Assembly (NCBI GenBank): GCA_020832005.1
Contig: JAFIFN010000016.1
Location: 1 to 42,196, forward strand
Length of the DNA stretch: 42,196 bases
Source: Gammaproteobacteria bacterium
GTDB lineage: Bacteria; Pseudomonadota; Gammaproteobacteria; Steroidobacterales; PWYM01
Reading direction: 5' to 3'
This document shows positions 23,021 through 31,454 of this stretch, piece by piece. A program made the translations under genes and the position numbers. The stretch's first letter is position 1, and the number at the start of each line of letters is the position of its first letter. Below the pieces are notes generated by a model. It did no database searches. It saw nothing but the letters and a program-made list of their open reading frames with translations, and was not told where the DNA came from.

Positions 23021-23965
23021 TTAACTGCCTCCCTCCTGGCGTTGCTTGTTACGCAACTCCTCGAATACTTTGTACTCGTTTACGTCTCCCATCGCTTGCT
23101 TGGACCATTCGGTTGCAAAGCTCCGTGGGAAACGCTCATCGCTGTCGCGTTCGCCGGTCGCAGACCAGAGCAGGGGAAAATGAGAACCTGCGGGCCTCTC
23201 GTTCTCGATCATCTCGTCGAAACTTACCCCCGCGAGATTTACGCAGTCGGGCCGTGGGCTCCAGCGTATATCGTCCCCGAAGACGCGCACGGAAAGCGCG
23301 ATTCGCCAATCGTCTGTCGGATTTCCGCCAGACCAATGGAGCACCCAAGGGTGAACAATCAAAAGATCGCCCGGGTCCATATCCCAAGCCAGAAACTTGA
23401 GGCCTGGCTCTCCTCTTCGCTTTTCGATATCAGGATGCGCGACCCTGTCCTCGGGCTTTCGCATCTTGCGGGCGTTCGGCGAAAATAGCCAGTAGGGTAC
23501 GTCCTCGATCTGACTTCCGGCGAGGACCTCAAGACAATTCGCCTTGACGATCGGTGTGAGTGGAATCCAGATCGACGGCACCATCTTGCCCTTCACGGGC
23601 CAACCCATGCGGTCACAGTGCCATTGCGTGTACTCCGTCGACTGGGGAGACTTCACAAAGAATTCATCGAAGAAAAACCGAATCTCGGACGACTCCATGA
23701 CCCGGCCTGCAGCCTCAGCGATGGCCGATTCAAAAATGAATCTTCGGAACTCCGAAACCCTTCGCGCCATATACCGACCAGGCATGGTAGGCAACAGGCC
23801 CACGTCCTTCTTATCGATGGCAATCTCGCGCGCGACGGGCTCCAGTAGATCGATCCAGTCCTTGCTCAAAACGTTTCGTAGACACACTACGCCATCACGC
23901 TTGTAATCTTCTACATCCTGCCGGTCGATCGGCCTGATGGGACTTCGATTGAGGTGCATGCTCAC
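23021..23965 (-). CDS. Phytanoyl-CoA dioxygenase (PhyH) family Fe(II)/2-oxoglutarate oxygenase
   Basis: A 314-residue cytoplasmic enzyme. The iron triad is visible: WHCD supplies His116 and Asp118, and LHWSGGN supplies His210; Arg221 in DDWRIALSVRVFGDD fits the 2-oxoglutarate-binding position. The N-terminus RPIDRQDVEDYKRDGVVCLRN is typical of the family. The start is a GTG at 23965 with AAGGA 5 nt upstream; an ATG two codons later is the alternative. It would hydroxylate an unactivated carbon on a pathway intermediate. It follows DUF1838-5 by 292 nt, a gap that contains an inverted repeat, so it may have its own promoter. A stump of a second family member lies at 19783-19917. Confidence 0.92.
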   Translation of the reverse strand: MSMHLNRSPIRPIDRQDVEDYKRDGVVCLRNVLSKDWIDLLEPVAREIAIDKKDVGLLPTMPGRYMARRVSEFRRFIFESAIAEAAGRVMESSEIRFFFDEFFVKSPQSTEYTQWHCDRMGWPVKGKMVPSIWIPLTPIVKANCLEVLAGSQIEDVPYWLFSPNARKMRKPEDRVAHPDIEKRRGEPGLKFLAWDMDPGDLLIVHPWVLHWSGGNPTDDWRIALSVRVFGDDIRWSPRPDCVNLAGVSFDEMIENERPAGSHFPLLWSATGERDSDERFPRSFATEWSKQAMGDVNEYKVFEELRNKQRQEGGS

Positions 23966-23977
23966 TGGATCCTTGTA

Positions 23978-24071
23978 TTGTCTGTATGCGGGTCTTCGGC
24001 CAGGGACGCGCTATTGCTGGTGCCTGTAGGTCTCGTCCATTTTCGACAACACTAGCAGTCCATACAGGCAA
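23978..24071 (-). promoter_or_regulatory. Long-range inverted repeat upstream of PhyH
   Basis: TTGTCTGTATG at 23978-23988 is matched in inverted orientation by CATACAGGCAA at 24061-24071 (10 of 11 positions pair). The 72-nt spacer is AT-rich, and the palindrome ATGGCGCCAT follows at 24088-24097. The region has no ORF and precedes the GTG of PhyH, so it may hold a promoter with two half-sites. No -35/-10 pair is convincing. Confidence 0.35.
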
Positions 24072-24257
24072 TGATCGAATAGAAAATATGGCGCCATCCA
24101 TAAGAGAATTCGATAGCGTGGGCTTGAGTCGCGACGAGTACCGGCGAGGGGGCAGTGATAACCAATGGCATCTTGATGCGTGGCTGATAACAATCAGGCT
24201 TGCGCCCCGGACCCCTCGCGAAATCCGGCAGACATAGTCCGGGCGCCGTCGCTTTCT

Positions 24258-25259
24258 TCAGAGCCGATCCGGATACTTCTCCGCAAGTACACGCTTATGG
24301 AAATCCGGGAGATCCTCCGGGCTGTGCACCTTCTTCCCCGTGGCGAGACTGCACAGGCTGTCTGTGTCCGCGAACGTATAACCCGCCCAAGGTTTCTCAA
24401 AGGCCTTGTTGATTCCGAGGAAGTTGTAGTTGGTCTGTATCAGACTCACATCGGGGTCCATGACATCACGTGAAGCGCAGCGCCAAGTGTTCTCCGTGAA
24501 TCGGGGCTGGTGCCTTCCAGGCTCACGGTAAACGCCCCCAAGGAAAAGGACCAGGTCATCACCCCATTTCTTGATCAGGCTGGGCCTTGGCTTGTTCGGG
24601 TCATCATCAGCAAACTGGAGTTCCTCGATAAAACGCGATCCGCCCAAGGGGAAAGACAGGAAGTTCTCGACGAAGATGTAGTCTTCCAGTTCCATCAGCT
24701 TCCCGTTGAAAGGGTTTTTAAGCGTCTTGACCGGCTCCATGGTGTTTGGATCCAGGTGGATCGCGGTATACATGGATCGCATGAGTGCCGTGCCCTCCGG
24801 AAGGCCAGGAAACTCCTCGGGATCGGGCACCTGCAGCTGCCAAGTGAACATCGATGCTATGCCCAAGAGCAACCCGCCCGGCAAATTCTCGCGAGCCACT
24901 AGCTGCCGCGTAAGCATGGGGATGTACGTGCGCCGGCCGACGAGGTTGTTGGTCATCTTGAGCTTTGCGAGGTGATTCTCGTGCGGATCCTCCAAATCGA
25001 AGTTTCCCGTCTTTGCCGCCTTCCACGGGATTCCATCCATTTCGTTGTTGACAAATTCGCGCTGACGCTCGTAAGCAGTGAATACTTCACTGTCGCCTTC
25101 TCTGCTTTTGTCTTCATCGGCATTTGCGGAGCCGCCTTTGGCGCCGACCACCGCAAGTGCGCCAAGTGAGCCCCCTATGGCGGTGAGCATCATGCGCCGC
25201 GTGGGGTCGAGTGCGTCTCCGCTCGGTGGTGGGGGCTGCAGCTCTTTCGATTTGCTCAT
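24258..25259 (-). CDS. DUF1838 family protein 5 with Tat-type signal
   Basis: A 333-residue DUF1838 protein, the fullest copy in the window. A 20-residue polar N-terminus is followed by TRRMMLTAIGGSLGALAVVGA, a Tat-type signal. FDLEDPHENHLAKLKMTNNLVGRRTYIPMLTR is the N-terminal core (87-118), GRHQPR lies at 248-253 followed by NTWR, and the protein ends AEKYPDRL. GAGGAG lies 6 nt before the ATG. It heads the minus-strand unit with PhyH, the lipoprotein hydrolase and the GPH carrier, and marks the right end of the accessory island. DUF1838 proteins have no established activity that I know of; the conserved HQP-type motif, tryptophans and arginines look like an active or binding site. Confidence 0.92.
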   Translation of the reverse strand: MSKSKELQPPPPSGDALDPTRRMMLTAIGGSLGALAVVGAKGGSANADEDKSREGDSEVFTAYERQREFVNNEMDGIPWKAAKTGNFDLEDPHENHLAKLKMTNNLVGRRTYIPMLTRQLVARENLPGGLLLGIASMFTWQLQVPDPEEFPGLPEGTALMRSMYTAIHLDPNTMEPVKTLKNPFNGKLMELEDYIFVENFLSFPLGGSRFIEELQFADDDPNKPRPSLIKKWGDDLVLFLGGVYREPGRHQPRFTENTWRCASRDVMDPDVSLIQTNYNFLGINKAFEKPWAGYTFADTDSLCSLATGKKVHSPEDLPDFHKRVLAEKYPDRL

Positions 25260-25358
25260 TGGGGCTCCTCGGCGGCTCGGTTTGTTTTCACTGGTAAGTG
25301 GTTCGCTCGCTCGGCTAGTGAGCGCACGAAAGCACTGAGGTCAGTACAAAATCTGTCG

Positions 25359-25379
25359 GCAGCGATGTGTCGCTGTCCG
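25359..25379 (-). promoter_or_regulatory. Hairpin or operator dyad upstream of DUF1838-5
   Basis: CAGCGA (25361-25366) pairs with TCGCTG (25371-25376) around TGTG, extended by GG/CC with one bulge. It lies about 100 nt before the DUF1838-5 start, in a 224-nt gap that also separates the accessory island from the housekeeping region. No tRNA or integrase is visible in this gap. Confidence 0.35.
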
Positions 25380-25483
25380 AATTCTTGTTTAGTATTGTTC
25401 ATGCGACAGCTTGCCGCTCATGCTTTTCCCTCATCCAAGCATAAGCAGCCGGCATGGGGCAGCCGCATTACCGCAGGTCACAC

Positions 25484-26671
25484 CTAGTCAATCCGAGTAC
25501 GCAGCCCGTAGCGCGACAGCATCATGGCGCCCATCAGCGACAGGATGGCACTTCCGAACACCACCGTGACCATTGGCCAGGGCGTGTCGTTCTGCAGCAT
25601 GCCCACGACCTGGATGATCACCGCGCCGGCCGCCTGCTGCAGGAATCCGACCATGCTCGAGGCCGTCCCGGTGGCCTCTGGCACCGCCGAGATCGCCCCG
25701 GTCTGGGTGCTGGGCACGGCAATACCATTGGCGATGGTGATCAGGGCCATAGGAATGAAGAAAGCCGCCGGCACCCACAGTCCACTGGCTGTGAAAATCA
25801 CCGGCAAGGTGGCGAATACCACCGCAAGCCCCGCGCCGAGCAGGATCAGCCGGTTGATACCCAGTCGCGCTGCCAGGCGTGCCGAGATGTAGCTGCCAAG
25901 AATGTAGCCACTGGCCGGCAACAGGAAATACAGCCCGTATTCCGTCGCCGGGCGCCCGAGCACATCGACCATGAAATACGGTGCGCCCGCCATGAAGCCG
26001 TAGAACATGCCGATGATCAGCATGCCCTGGATGGCATAGGGGTAGAAGCTGCGACGTGTCAGCACGATGCGGAATTTCTCGATCCAGCTGCTCCGACGGC
26101 GGGCTTCCGAAACTGGCGGATCCGGCAGATAGCGCAGCGTGAAATACAGCACCACGCCACCGGCGAGCAGCAGCACCAGGAAGATGCCGCGCCAGCCCGT
26201 CGTATCGACCAGCGCACCGCCGATGATGGGCGCAAGCATGGGCGGCACGACCATGGCCATGGTCGTCCACGACAGTGCCGCGGCCATGCCTTCGGGGCCG
26301 AACAGGTCCGAGAGCAGGGCGCGGGTAATCACCAGTCCCGCGGCAGCGCCTACGGCCTGGATGGCGCGCCCGGCCACCAGCCAGGACAGGGAGGGCGCCA
26401 GCAGGCACATCAGCGTGCCGATGCAGAAGATCCCCATGGCCACGGTGAGCACCGGACGGCGGCCAAAGCGGTCAGACAGCGGGCCGTAAATCAGCAGCGA
26501 CGGCCCGAGGGCGAACACGAAGACGCTGAAGGCCAGCTGTGCCTGGCTGACGCTGACGCCGAAATGCTGCTGGATGGTCGGCAGCGCCGGCACCATGATC
26601 TGCATGCTCAGCGGCCCAAGCGCTGCGATCACGGCCAGCAGCAGGAACAGGCGGCGATTAGCCCCCGGCAT
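25484..26671 (-). CDS. Bcr/CflA-type MFS multidrug exporter
   Basis: A 395-residue, 12-helix major-facilitator protein. LGPLSMQIMVPALPTIQQHFGVSVSQAQL and LIYGPLSDRFGRRPVL (the MFS loop 2-3 motif) are typical of the Bcr/CflA subfamily; GRAIQAVGAAAGLVITRAL is its motif C-like region. It would export small toxic compounds by proton antiport. No good ribosome site precedes the ATG; it lies 38 nt after the gabD stop and is probably read with it. It is the first gene in the GC-rich housekeeping half. It could protect against aromatic intermediates made by the neighbouring island, but nothing in the sequence shows this. Confidence 0.92.
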   Translation of the reverse strand: MPGANRRLFLLLAVIAALGPLSMQIMVPALPTIQQHFGVSVSQAQLAFSVFVFALGPSLLIYGPLSDRFGRRPVLTVAMGIFCIGTLMCLLAPSLSWLVAGRAIQAVGAAAGLVITRALLSDLFGPEGMAAALSWTTMAMVVPPMLAPIIGGALVDTTGWRGIFLVLLLAGGVVLYFTLRYLPDPPVSEARRRSSWIEKFRIVLTRRSFYPYAIQGMLIIGMFYGFMAGAPYFMVDVLGRPATEYGLYFLLPASGYILGSYISARLAARLGINRLILLGAGLAVVFATLPVIFTASGLWVPAAFFIPMALITIANGIAVPSTQTGAISAVPEATGTASSMVGFLQQAAGAVIIQVVGMLQNDTPWPMVTVVFGSAILSLMGAMMLSRYGLRTRID

Positions 26672-26709
26672 CGGTGTGCTGCGACGGGGCCGCCGGCGCC
26701 ACGGGTGTG

Positions 26710-28167
26710 TCAGGCATGCAAGCCGCCGACCGCAAGATACTTCATCTCGACATATTCCTCGATGCCATGTCGACTGCCTTCGCGGCCGATACCCGATTCC
26801 TTCACGCCACCGAACGGTGCGACCTCGGTCGAGATGATGCCGGTGTTCAAACCGACGATGCCGTATTCGAGCGCCTCGGCGACACGCCAGGAGCGACGCA
26901 GGTCGCGCGTATAGAAATACGCAGCCAGGCCGTACTGCGTGTCGTTGGCAAGTGCGATGGCCTCCTCGTCGGTATGGAAGCGGAACAGCGGGGCTACGGG
27001 CCCGAACACCTCCTCGTGGGCGATCTTCATCGAGGCGGTGACATCGCTGAGCACGGTGGGCTGGAAGAACGTTCCGCCCAGCGCGTGGCGCTTGCCACCG
27101 GCGATGATGCGTGCGCCTTTGGTGGTGGCGTCTTCGATATGTTCCTCGACCTTGGCCAGCGCCTTGTCATCGATCAGCGGACCCTGGTGCGTGTCACCCA
27201 GCAGCCCGTCGCCGACGATCAGCTTGCCGACTGCCTCGGTGAGCCGCTTGGCGAACGCATCGAAAATGCCATCCTGGACCAGGATGCGGTTGGCGCACAC
27301 ACAGGTCTGCCCGGTGTTGCGGAACTTGCTGGCGATCGCGCCTTCGACAGCGGCATCGAGATCGGCGTCGTCGAAGACGATGAACGGTGCGTTGCCGCCC
27401 AGCTCCATCGAAACTTTCTTCACCGTCTCGGCACACTGGGCAATCAGCAGCTTGCCCACAGGCGTGGAGCCGGTAAACGACAGCTTGCGCACGATGGGGT
27501 TGGCGGTCATCTCGCCGCCCAGCGTGCGGGCCTTGCCGGTGACGACATTGAACACGCCCGGAGGCAGGCCCGCGCGCTCGCCGAGTTCGGCCAGCGCCAG
27601 CGCCGAGTAGGGCGTCTGCTCAGCCGGCTTGCTGACCACCGTACAGCCGGCCGCCAGCGCGGGCCCGACCTTGCGCGTGATCATGGCTGCGGGGAAATTC
27701 CACGGCGTGATGGTGGCGACCACGCCCACCGGCTGCCTGAGTACCAGCAGGCGGGTGTCGGCGCGATGGCCGGGGATGGTCTCGCCATACAGGCGCCGGC
27801 CTTCCTCGGCGAACCACTCGAGGAAACTGGCCGCGTAGACGATCTCGCCCTCGGCTTCCGCCAGTGGCTTGCCCTGCTCGGCGGTCATGAGCTTTGCCAG
27901 GTCCGCCTTGTTCTCGAGCAGCAGTTCATGCCAGCGGCGCAGGATCGTGCCGCGGTCCTTGGCCGTGCGCGCCCGCCACTCGGGCAAGGCGGCCTCGGCC
28001 GCCTCGATGGCCTCGCGCGTCTCGGCGACCCCCAGTGACGGCACGCTGCCCAGTACCTTCCCGGTGGCCGGGTTGGTCACGTCCTTGGTCGCCCCGTCCC
28101 TGGCATCGATCCACCGGCCGGCCACATAGGCCTGCTGCCGGAACAGCCGGTCGTCACTCAACTTCAT
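26710..28167 (-). CDS. gabD: NAD(P)-dependent succinate-semialdehyde dehydrogenase type
   Basis: A 485-residue aldehyde dehydrogenase, the usual GabD length. TPWNFPAAMITRKVGPALAAGC, KPAEQTPYSALALAEL, FTGSTPVGK, catalytic glutamate in SMELGGNAPFIVFDDAD and catalytic cysteine in NTGQTCVCANR are all present; PFGGVKESGIGREGSRHGIEEY is the GabD-type C-terminus. It oxidises succinate semialdehyde to succinate, the last step of GABA degradation. The ATG at 28167 was preferred to an ATG 11 codons earlier because GGGGAG precedes it. It lies 62 nt after the AGCS transporter gene. Related semialdehyde substrates are possible. Confidence 0.93.
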   Translation of the reverse strand: MKLSDDRLFRQQAYVAGRWIDARDGATKDVTNPATGKVLGSVPSLGVAETREAIEAAEAALPEWRARTAKDRGTILRRWHELLLENKADLAKLMTAEQGKPLAEAEGEIVYAASFLEWFAEEGRRLYGETIPGHRADTRLLVLRQPVGVVATITPWNFPAAMITRKVGPALAAGCTVVSKPAEQTPYSALALAELGERAGLPPGVFNVVTGKARTLGGEMTANPIVRKLSFTGSTPVGKLLIAQCAETVKKVSMELGGNAPFIVFDDADLDAAVEGAIASKFRNTGQTCVCANRILVQDGIFDAFAKRLTEAVGKLIVGDGLLGDTHQGPLIDDKALAKVEEHIEDATTKGARIIAGGKRHALGGTFFQPTVLSDVTASMKIAHEEVFGPVAPLFRFHTDEEAIALANDTQYGLAAYFYTRDLRRSWRVAEALEYGIVGLNTGIISTEVAPFGGVKESGIGREGSRHGIEEYVEMKYLAVGGLHA

Positions 28168-28229
28168 GGCCTGCTCCCCTCGTGCGAAATGACCCGACAT
28201 TGTAGCCGCTGTGGACGGCTACAGGCGGC

Positions 28230-29957
28230 TCAGCGCACGTCGCGACCGCTGATCAGATCCTCGATCGACGGGGCGGGGTGGCCCGGGCCAAGCTTGCCGC
28301 TCTTCAGGCGCCGGATGTAATCGTGGTAGGCGCGCATCGCCTGGTGGCCGAGCAGCAGCATGATCGGGATGTTGGCGATCAGCATCACGCCGGTGCCCAC
28401 CCCCGTGAGGTTGTCGAGCTGCGCATCGGTTTCGATGAAGCCCAGCGTGGCCACGATGATCAGTAAGCAATACACAAGCTTGTAGGGCAGCACCGAGCGT
28501 TTGCCGAGCAGGTAGATCATGCCCTGCTCACCGTAGTAGGCCCAGGAGATCATGGTCGATATCGCGAACAGCCACGCGGCGATGGTGACCAGCCACTTGC
28601 CCAGTCCGTCCTGCACGGTGTCGAAGGCCTTGGCGGTGAGCGTGGCACCGACATAAGTGAAGTGGATGCCGCCGTCGACCAGGGTCGGCTGTACCGTCGT
28701 GTTCACGGTGTTCCACTCGATGACGACGGTCTCGTCATTGGCGACCACGCGGCCGTCGATACGATGCAGGTTGTTGCCCGACTGCACGTTCTCATGCGCC
28801 TCGATGATCATGAACACGCTCTGGCCATGCGTCCACTCACCGGCGGCTCGCGGCAGCTGCGGCACCTCGGTCGTCTCGAAGCTCCATGCGCTCTCATCGA
28901 TCTGCACTGCCGCCGGCGGCTGCGTGTAGGTGACTTCCGCAGGGCGGTTCCAGATGCCGGTGGAGAGAATCACCAGCGCGGTGAACGTACACACCACGAG
29001 GGTGTCGATGAATGGCTCGAGCCCCGCGACCACGCCTTCGCGGGCCGGCTCGTCGGTTTTCACCGCCGAGTGGGCGATGGGGGCCGAGCCCTGGCCGGCC
29101 TCGTTGGAGAAGAGCGCACGCTTCATGCCAAACAGGAAGGCATAGGCGGCAGTGCCGCCGATGAAGGCGCCGGCGGCTTCCGTCGGTGCAAACGCCGACT
29201 TGAAGATCAGCACCATCAGCCCGGGCAGTTCCTGGGCATTGACGATCAACACATAGCTGCCGGCCAGCAGGTAGATCGCGCACATGAATGGCACGAGGCG
29301 GCCGGCCACGGCACCAATGCGCTTGATGCCACCGATGATGACGCTGCCCACGACCACGGCGAGGATGATGCCGCAGGCCACACTGGGGATGCCGAAATAG
29401 GTCTGCGTGATCTGGCCGACGTTCCAGGCCTGGAACATGTTGCCGCCGGTGGTCGCCGAGATCAGCAGCGTGACGCAGAACACGCCGCCGACGATGCTGC
29501 CGAACATGCCCCATCGCGGTCCGTGCCGGCGCAGGCCCTTGCTGACCACCCACATCGGCCCGCCATGCGGGTCATCGGGATCATCGGTATTGCGATACAG
29601 CATCGAGAGCGTGACTTCGGTGAGCTTGACCGACATGCCGAGCATGCCGACCACCCACATCCAGAACACCGCGCCCGGTCCGCCAAGTGCTATGGCCAGC
29701 GCCACGCCGCCGATGTTGCCCAGGCCCACGGTGGCCGACAGTGCCGCCGATAGCGCCTGGAAGTGATTGATCGCGCCCGGGTCGTTGGGGTCGTCATAGC
29801 GCCCGCGTATGACCGCCCAGCCATGGGTGAGCGCGCGGAACTGCGAAAAGCGGCTCCAGATCGTGAACAGGATGCCGGTGGCGAGCACCACGAACAGCAC
29901 GCTGTCATGCCAGAGGATGTCGTTGAGTACACCCAGGAAATTGTCGAACCCCGTCAT
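28230..29957 (-). CDS. AGCS-family sodium:alanine/glycine symporter with a large soluble insertion
   Basis: A 575-residue Na+-coupled amino-acid carrier. GLGNIGGVALAIALGGPGAVFWMWVVGMLGMSVKLTEVTLS, the SNEAGQGSAPIAHSA motif, and SWAYYGEQGMIYLLG are hallmarks of the AGCS family. Most family members are about 450-480 residues; the extra length is a hydrophilic, beta-rich segment of about 110 residues (from about TYTQPPAAVQIDESAW to GATLTAKAFDTV, roughly residues 345-455) inserted between membrane segments. It starts in a 4-nt ATGA overlap with the thiolase gene. The insertion probably faces the periplasm (inference). Confidence 0.92.
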   Translation of the reverse strand: MTGFDNFLGVLNDILWHDSVLFVVLATGILFTIWSRFSQFRALTHGWAVIRGRYDDPNDPGAINHFQALSAALSATVGLGNIGGVALAIALGGPGAVFWMWVVGMLGMSVKLTEVTLSMLYRNTDDPDDPHGGPMWVVSKGLRRHGPRWGMFGSIVGGVFCVTLLISATTGGNMFQAWNVGQITQTYFGIPSVACGIILAVVVGSVIIGGIKRIGAVAGRLVPFMCAIYLLAGSYVLIVNAQELPGLMVLIFKSAFAPTEAAGAFIGGTAAYAFLFGMKRALFSNEAGQGSAPIAHSAVKTDEPAREGVVAGLEPFIDTLVVCTFTALVILSTGIWNRPAEVTYTQPPAAVQIDESAWSFETTEVPQLPRAAGEWTHGQSVFMIIEAHENVQSGNNLHRIDGRVVANDETVVIEWNTVNTTVQPTLVDGGIHFTYVGATLTAKAFDTVQDGLGKWLVTIAAWLFAISTMISWAYYGEQGMIYLLGKRSVLPYKLVYCLLIIVATLGFIETDAQLDNLTGVGTGVMLIANIPIMLLLGHQAMRAYHDYIRRLKSGKLGPGHPAPSIEDLISGRDVR

Positions 29958-31243
29958 CTGCGCGGTGCCTCCAGAATTGCCGTGACCCCCATGCCCCCGG
30001 CCGTGCAGATCGAGATCAGCCCCCGGCCACCGCCGTTGTCGGCGAGTATCTTGGCGAGGCTTGCGACAATGCGCCCGCCGGTGGCGGCGAACGGATGGCC
30101 GATGGCCACGCTGCCGCCCTTGACGTTCAGCCGACTGCGGTCGATGGCACCCAGCGGTGTGTCGCGACCGAGCTTCTCACGGCAGAAGTCTGCCGATTCC
30201 CACGCAGCCATCGTAGCCAGTGCCTGCGCGGCGAAGGCCTCATGGATTTCGTAGAAGTCGAAGTCCTGCAGGCCAAGTCCGGCATCTTTGAGCATCTCCG
30301 AGACGGCATAGGCCGGCGCCATCAGCAGCGTCTCTTTCTCGACGAAGTCGATGGCTGCGACCTTGGCGTGGGTGAGCCAGGCCAGCGGCTCGAGCCCGTT
30401 GGCCTGCGCCCAGTCTTCCGAGGCCAGCAGCACGCAGGCCGCACCGTCGGTCAATGGCGAGGAATTGCCTGCAGTGAGCGTGCCCCGCGCGCTGCGATCA
30501 AACGCAGGCTTGAGCTTGGCCAGGCGCTCCAGCGAGGTGTCGCGCCGGATGTTGTTGTCTTCTGTGACGCCCTGGAAGGGCACGACGAGGTCGGCATAGA
30601 AGCCTTCGTCCCAGGCGGCGGTGGCCCGCTGATGGCTGGCCAGGGCCAGTGCGTCCTGGGCCTCGCGGGTGATGCCCCACTGCTTGGCCGTCACCTCGGT
30701 ACTCTGGCCCATCGAGAGGCGGGTGCGCGGTTCGCCCGTATCCGGAAACGCGGGCTTCAGGTGGCCGGGCCGCAGGCCCAGCCAGGGTTTGAGGCGGGCG
30801 CCGAGACTGCGGCCGCGATAGCTGGCCATCGCGATGCGCCGGAAGGCATCGCCGAACACGACGGGCGGGTCGCTGGTGGTGTCGGTGCCGCCGCCGATGC
30901 CGCACTCGATCTGGCCCAGTGCGATCTTGTTGGCCACCAGGATCGCACCCTCCAGGCCGGTGCCGCAGGCGCGCTGCAGGTCTACCGCCGGGGTTTCGGG
31001 CGCAAGCCCCGAGTCCAGCACCGATTCGCGCGCCAGATTGAAATCCCGCGAGTGCTTGAGCACTGCCCCCAGGGCGACATCGCCCAACTGCTTCCCGACC
31101 AGCTGGTACTTGTCGACCAGCCCGCGCAGCGCTGCGGTCATGAGCTCCTGGTTGGAGCAGCGCGCATAACCGGTATGCGAACGGCAGAACGGAATGCGCG
31201 AGCCACCGATGATGGCCACACGGCGGGCTTTCCCATCGTTCAT
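29954..31243 (-). CDS. Acetyl-CoA C-acyltransferase (thiolase), FadI/FadA-like
   Basis: A 429-residue thiolase. The acyl-accepting cysteine is Cys93 in LQRACGTGLEG; EIHEAFAAQ and VKGGSVAIGHPFAATGGR carry the catalytic histidine region, and SICTAGGMGVTAI near the C-terminus carries the second cysteine. It performs the last step of beta-oxidation or acetoacetyl-CoA formation. The ATG at 31243 was preferred to an upstream start because GGGGA precedes it and the family's N-terminus (RRVAIIGGSRIPF) then follows directly. It is divergent from MarC and is followed by the AGCS carrier in a 4-nt overlap. No hydratase or dehydrogenase subunit is adjacent. Confidence 0.92.
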   Translation of the reverse strand: MNDGKARRVAIIGGSRIPFCRSHTGYARCSNQELMTAALRGLVDKYQLVGKQLGDVALGAVLKHSRDFNLARESVLDSGLAPETPAVDLQRACGTGLEGAILVANKIALGQIECGIGGGTDTTSDPPVVFGDAFRRIAMASYRGRSLGARLKPWLGLRPGHLKPAFPDTGEPRTRLSMGQSTEVTAKQWGITREAQDALALASHQRATAAWDEGFYADLVVPFQGVTEDNNIRRDTSLERLAKLKPAFDRSARGTLTAGNSSPLTDGAACVLLASEDWAQANGLEPLAWLTHAKVAAIDFVEKETLLMAPAYAVSEMLKDAGLGLQDFDFYEIHEAFAAQALATMAAWESADFCREKLGRDTPLGAIDRSRLNVKGGSVAIGHPFAATGGRIVASLAKILADNGGGRGLISICTAGGMGVTAILEAPRR

Positions 31244-31454
31244 ATCGATCCCCTGCAATCCCCGGGCGTCGTCCGGCGCCAACTTACACCAACCGCGGGT
31301 CGAATGCTGCCCTCGCTGGTGCAGCGAACCGCCACTGGTGAGCGGATTTAGCGGCTGGACGGTGACTTGCTAGACTGGACGTCGCAGGTTTTTGCGCAGG
31401 TCCAGTCGGGCCGGGCGCATCATTGCAGCATAGCCGCAGGGCAGCATTATCGTC

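Noticed and set aside
25454-26914. 486-codon open frame on the plus strand opposite the Bcr/CflA transporter and gabD
   Set aside because: The product is extremely rich in His, Gln, Arg and Gly, the usual antisense signature of a membrane-protein gene, and it crosses two genuine genes.
26674-28038. 454-codon plus-strand frame opposite gabD
   Set aside because: Shadow of the aldehyde dehydrogenase gene; no recognisable domain.
28662-29753. 363-codon plus-strand frame opposite the AGCS symporter
   Set aside because: Shadow frame with Asp/His/Arg-biased composition; the minus strand has the complete symporter.
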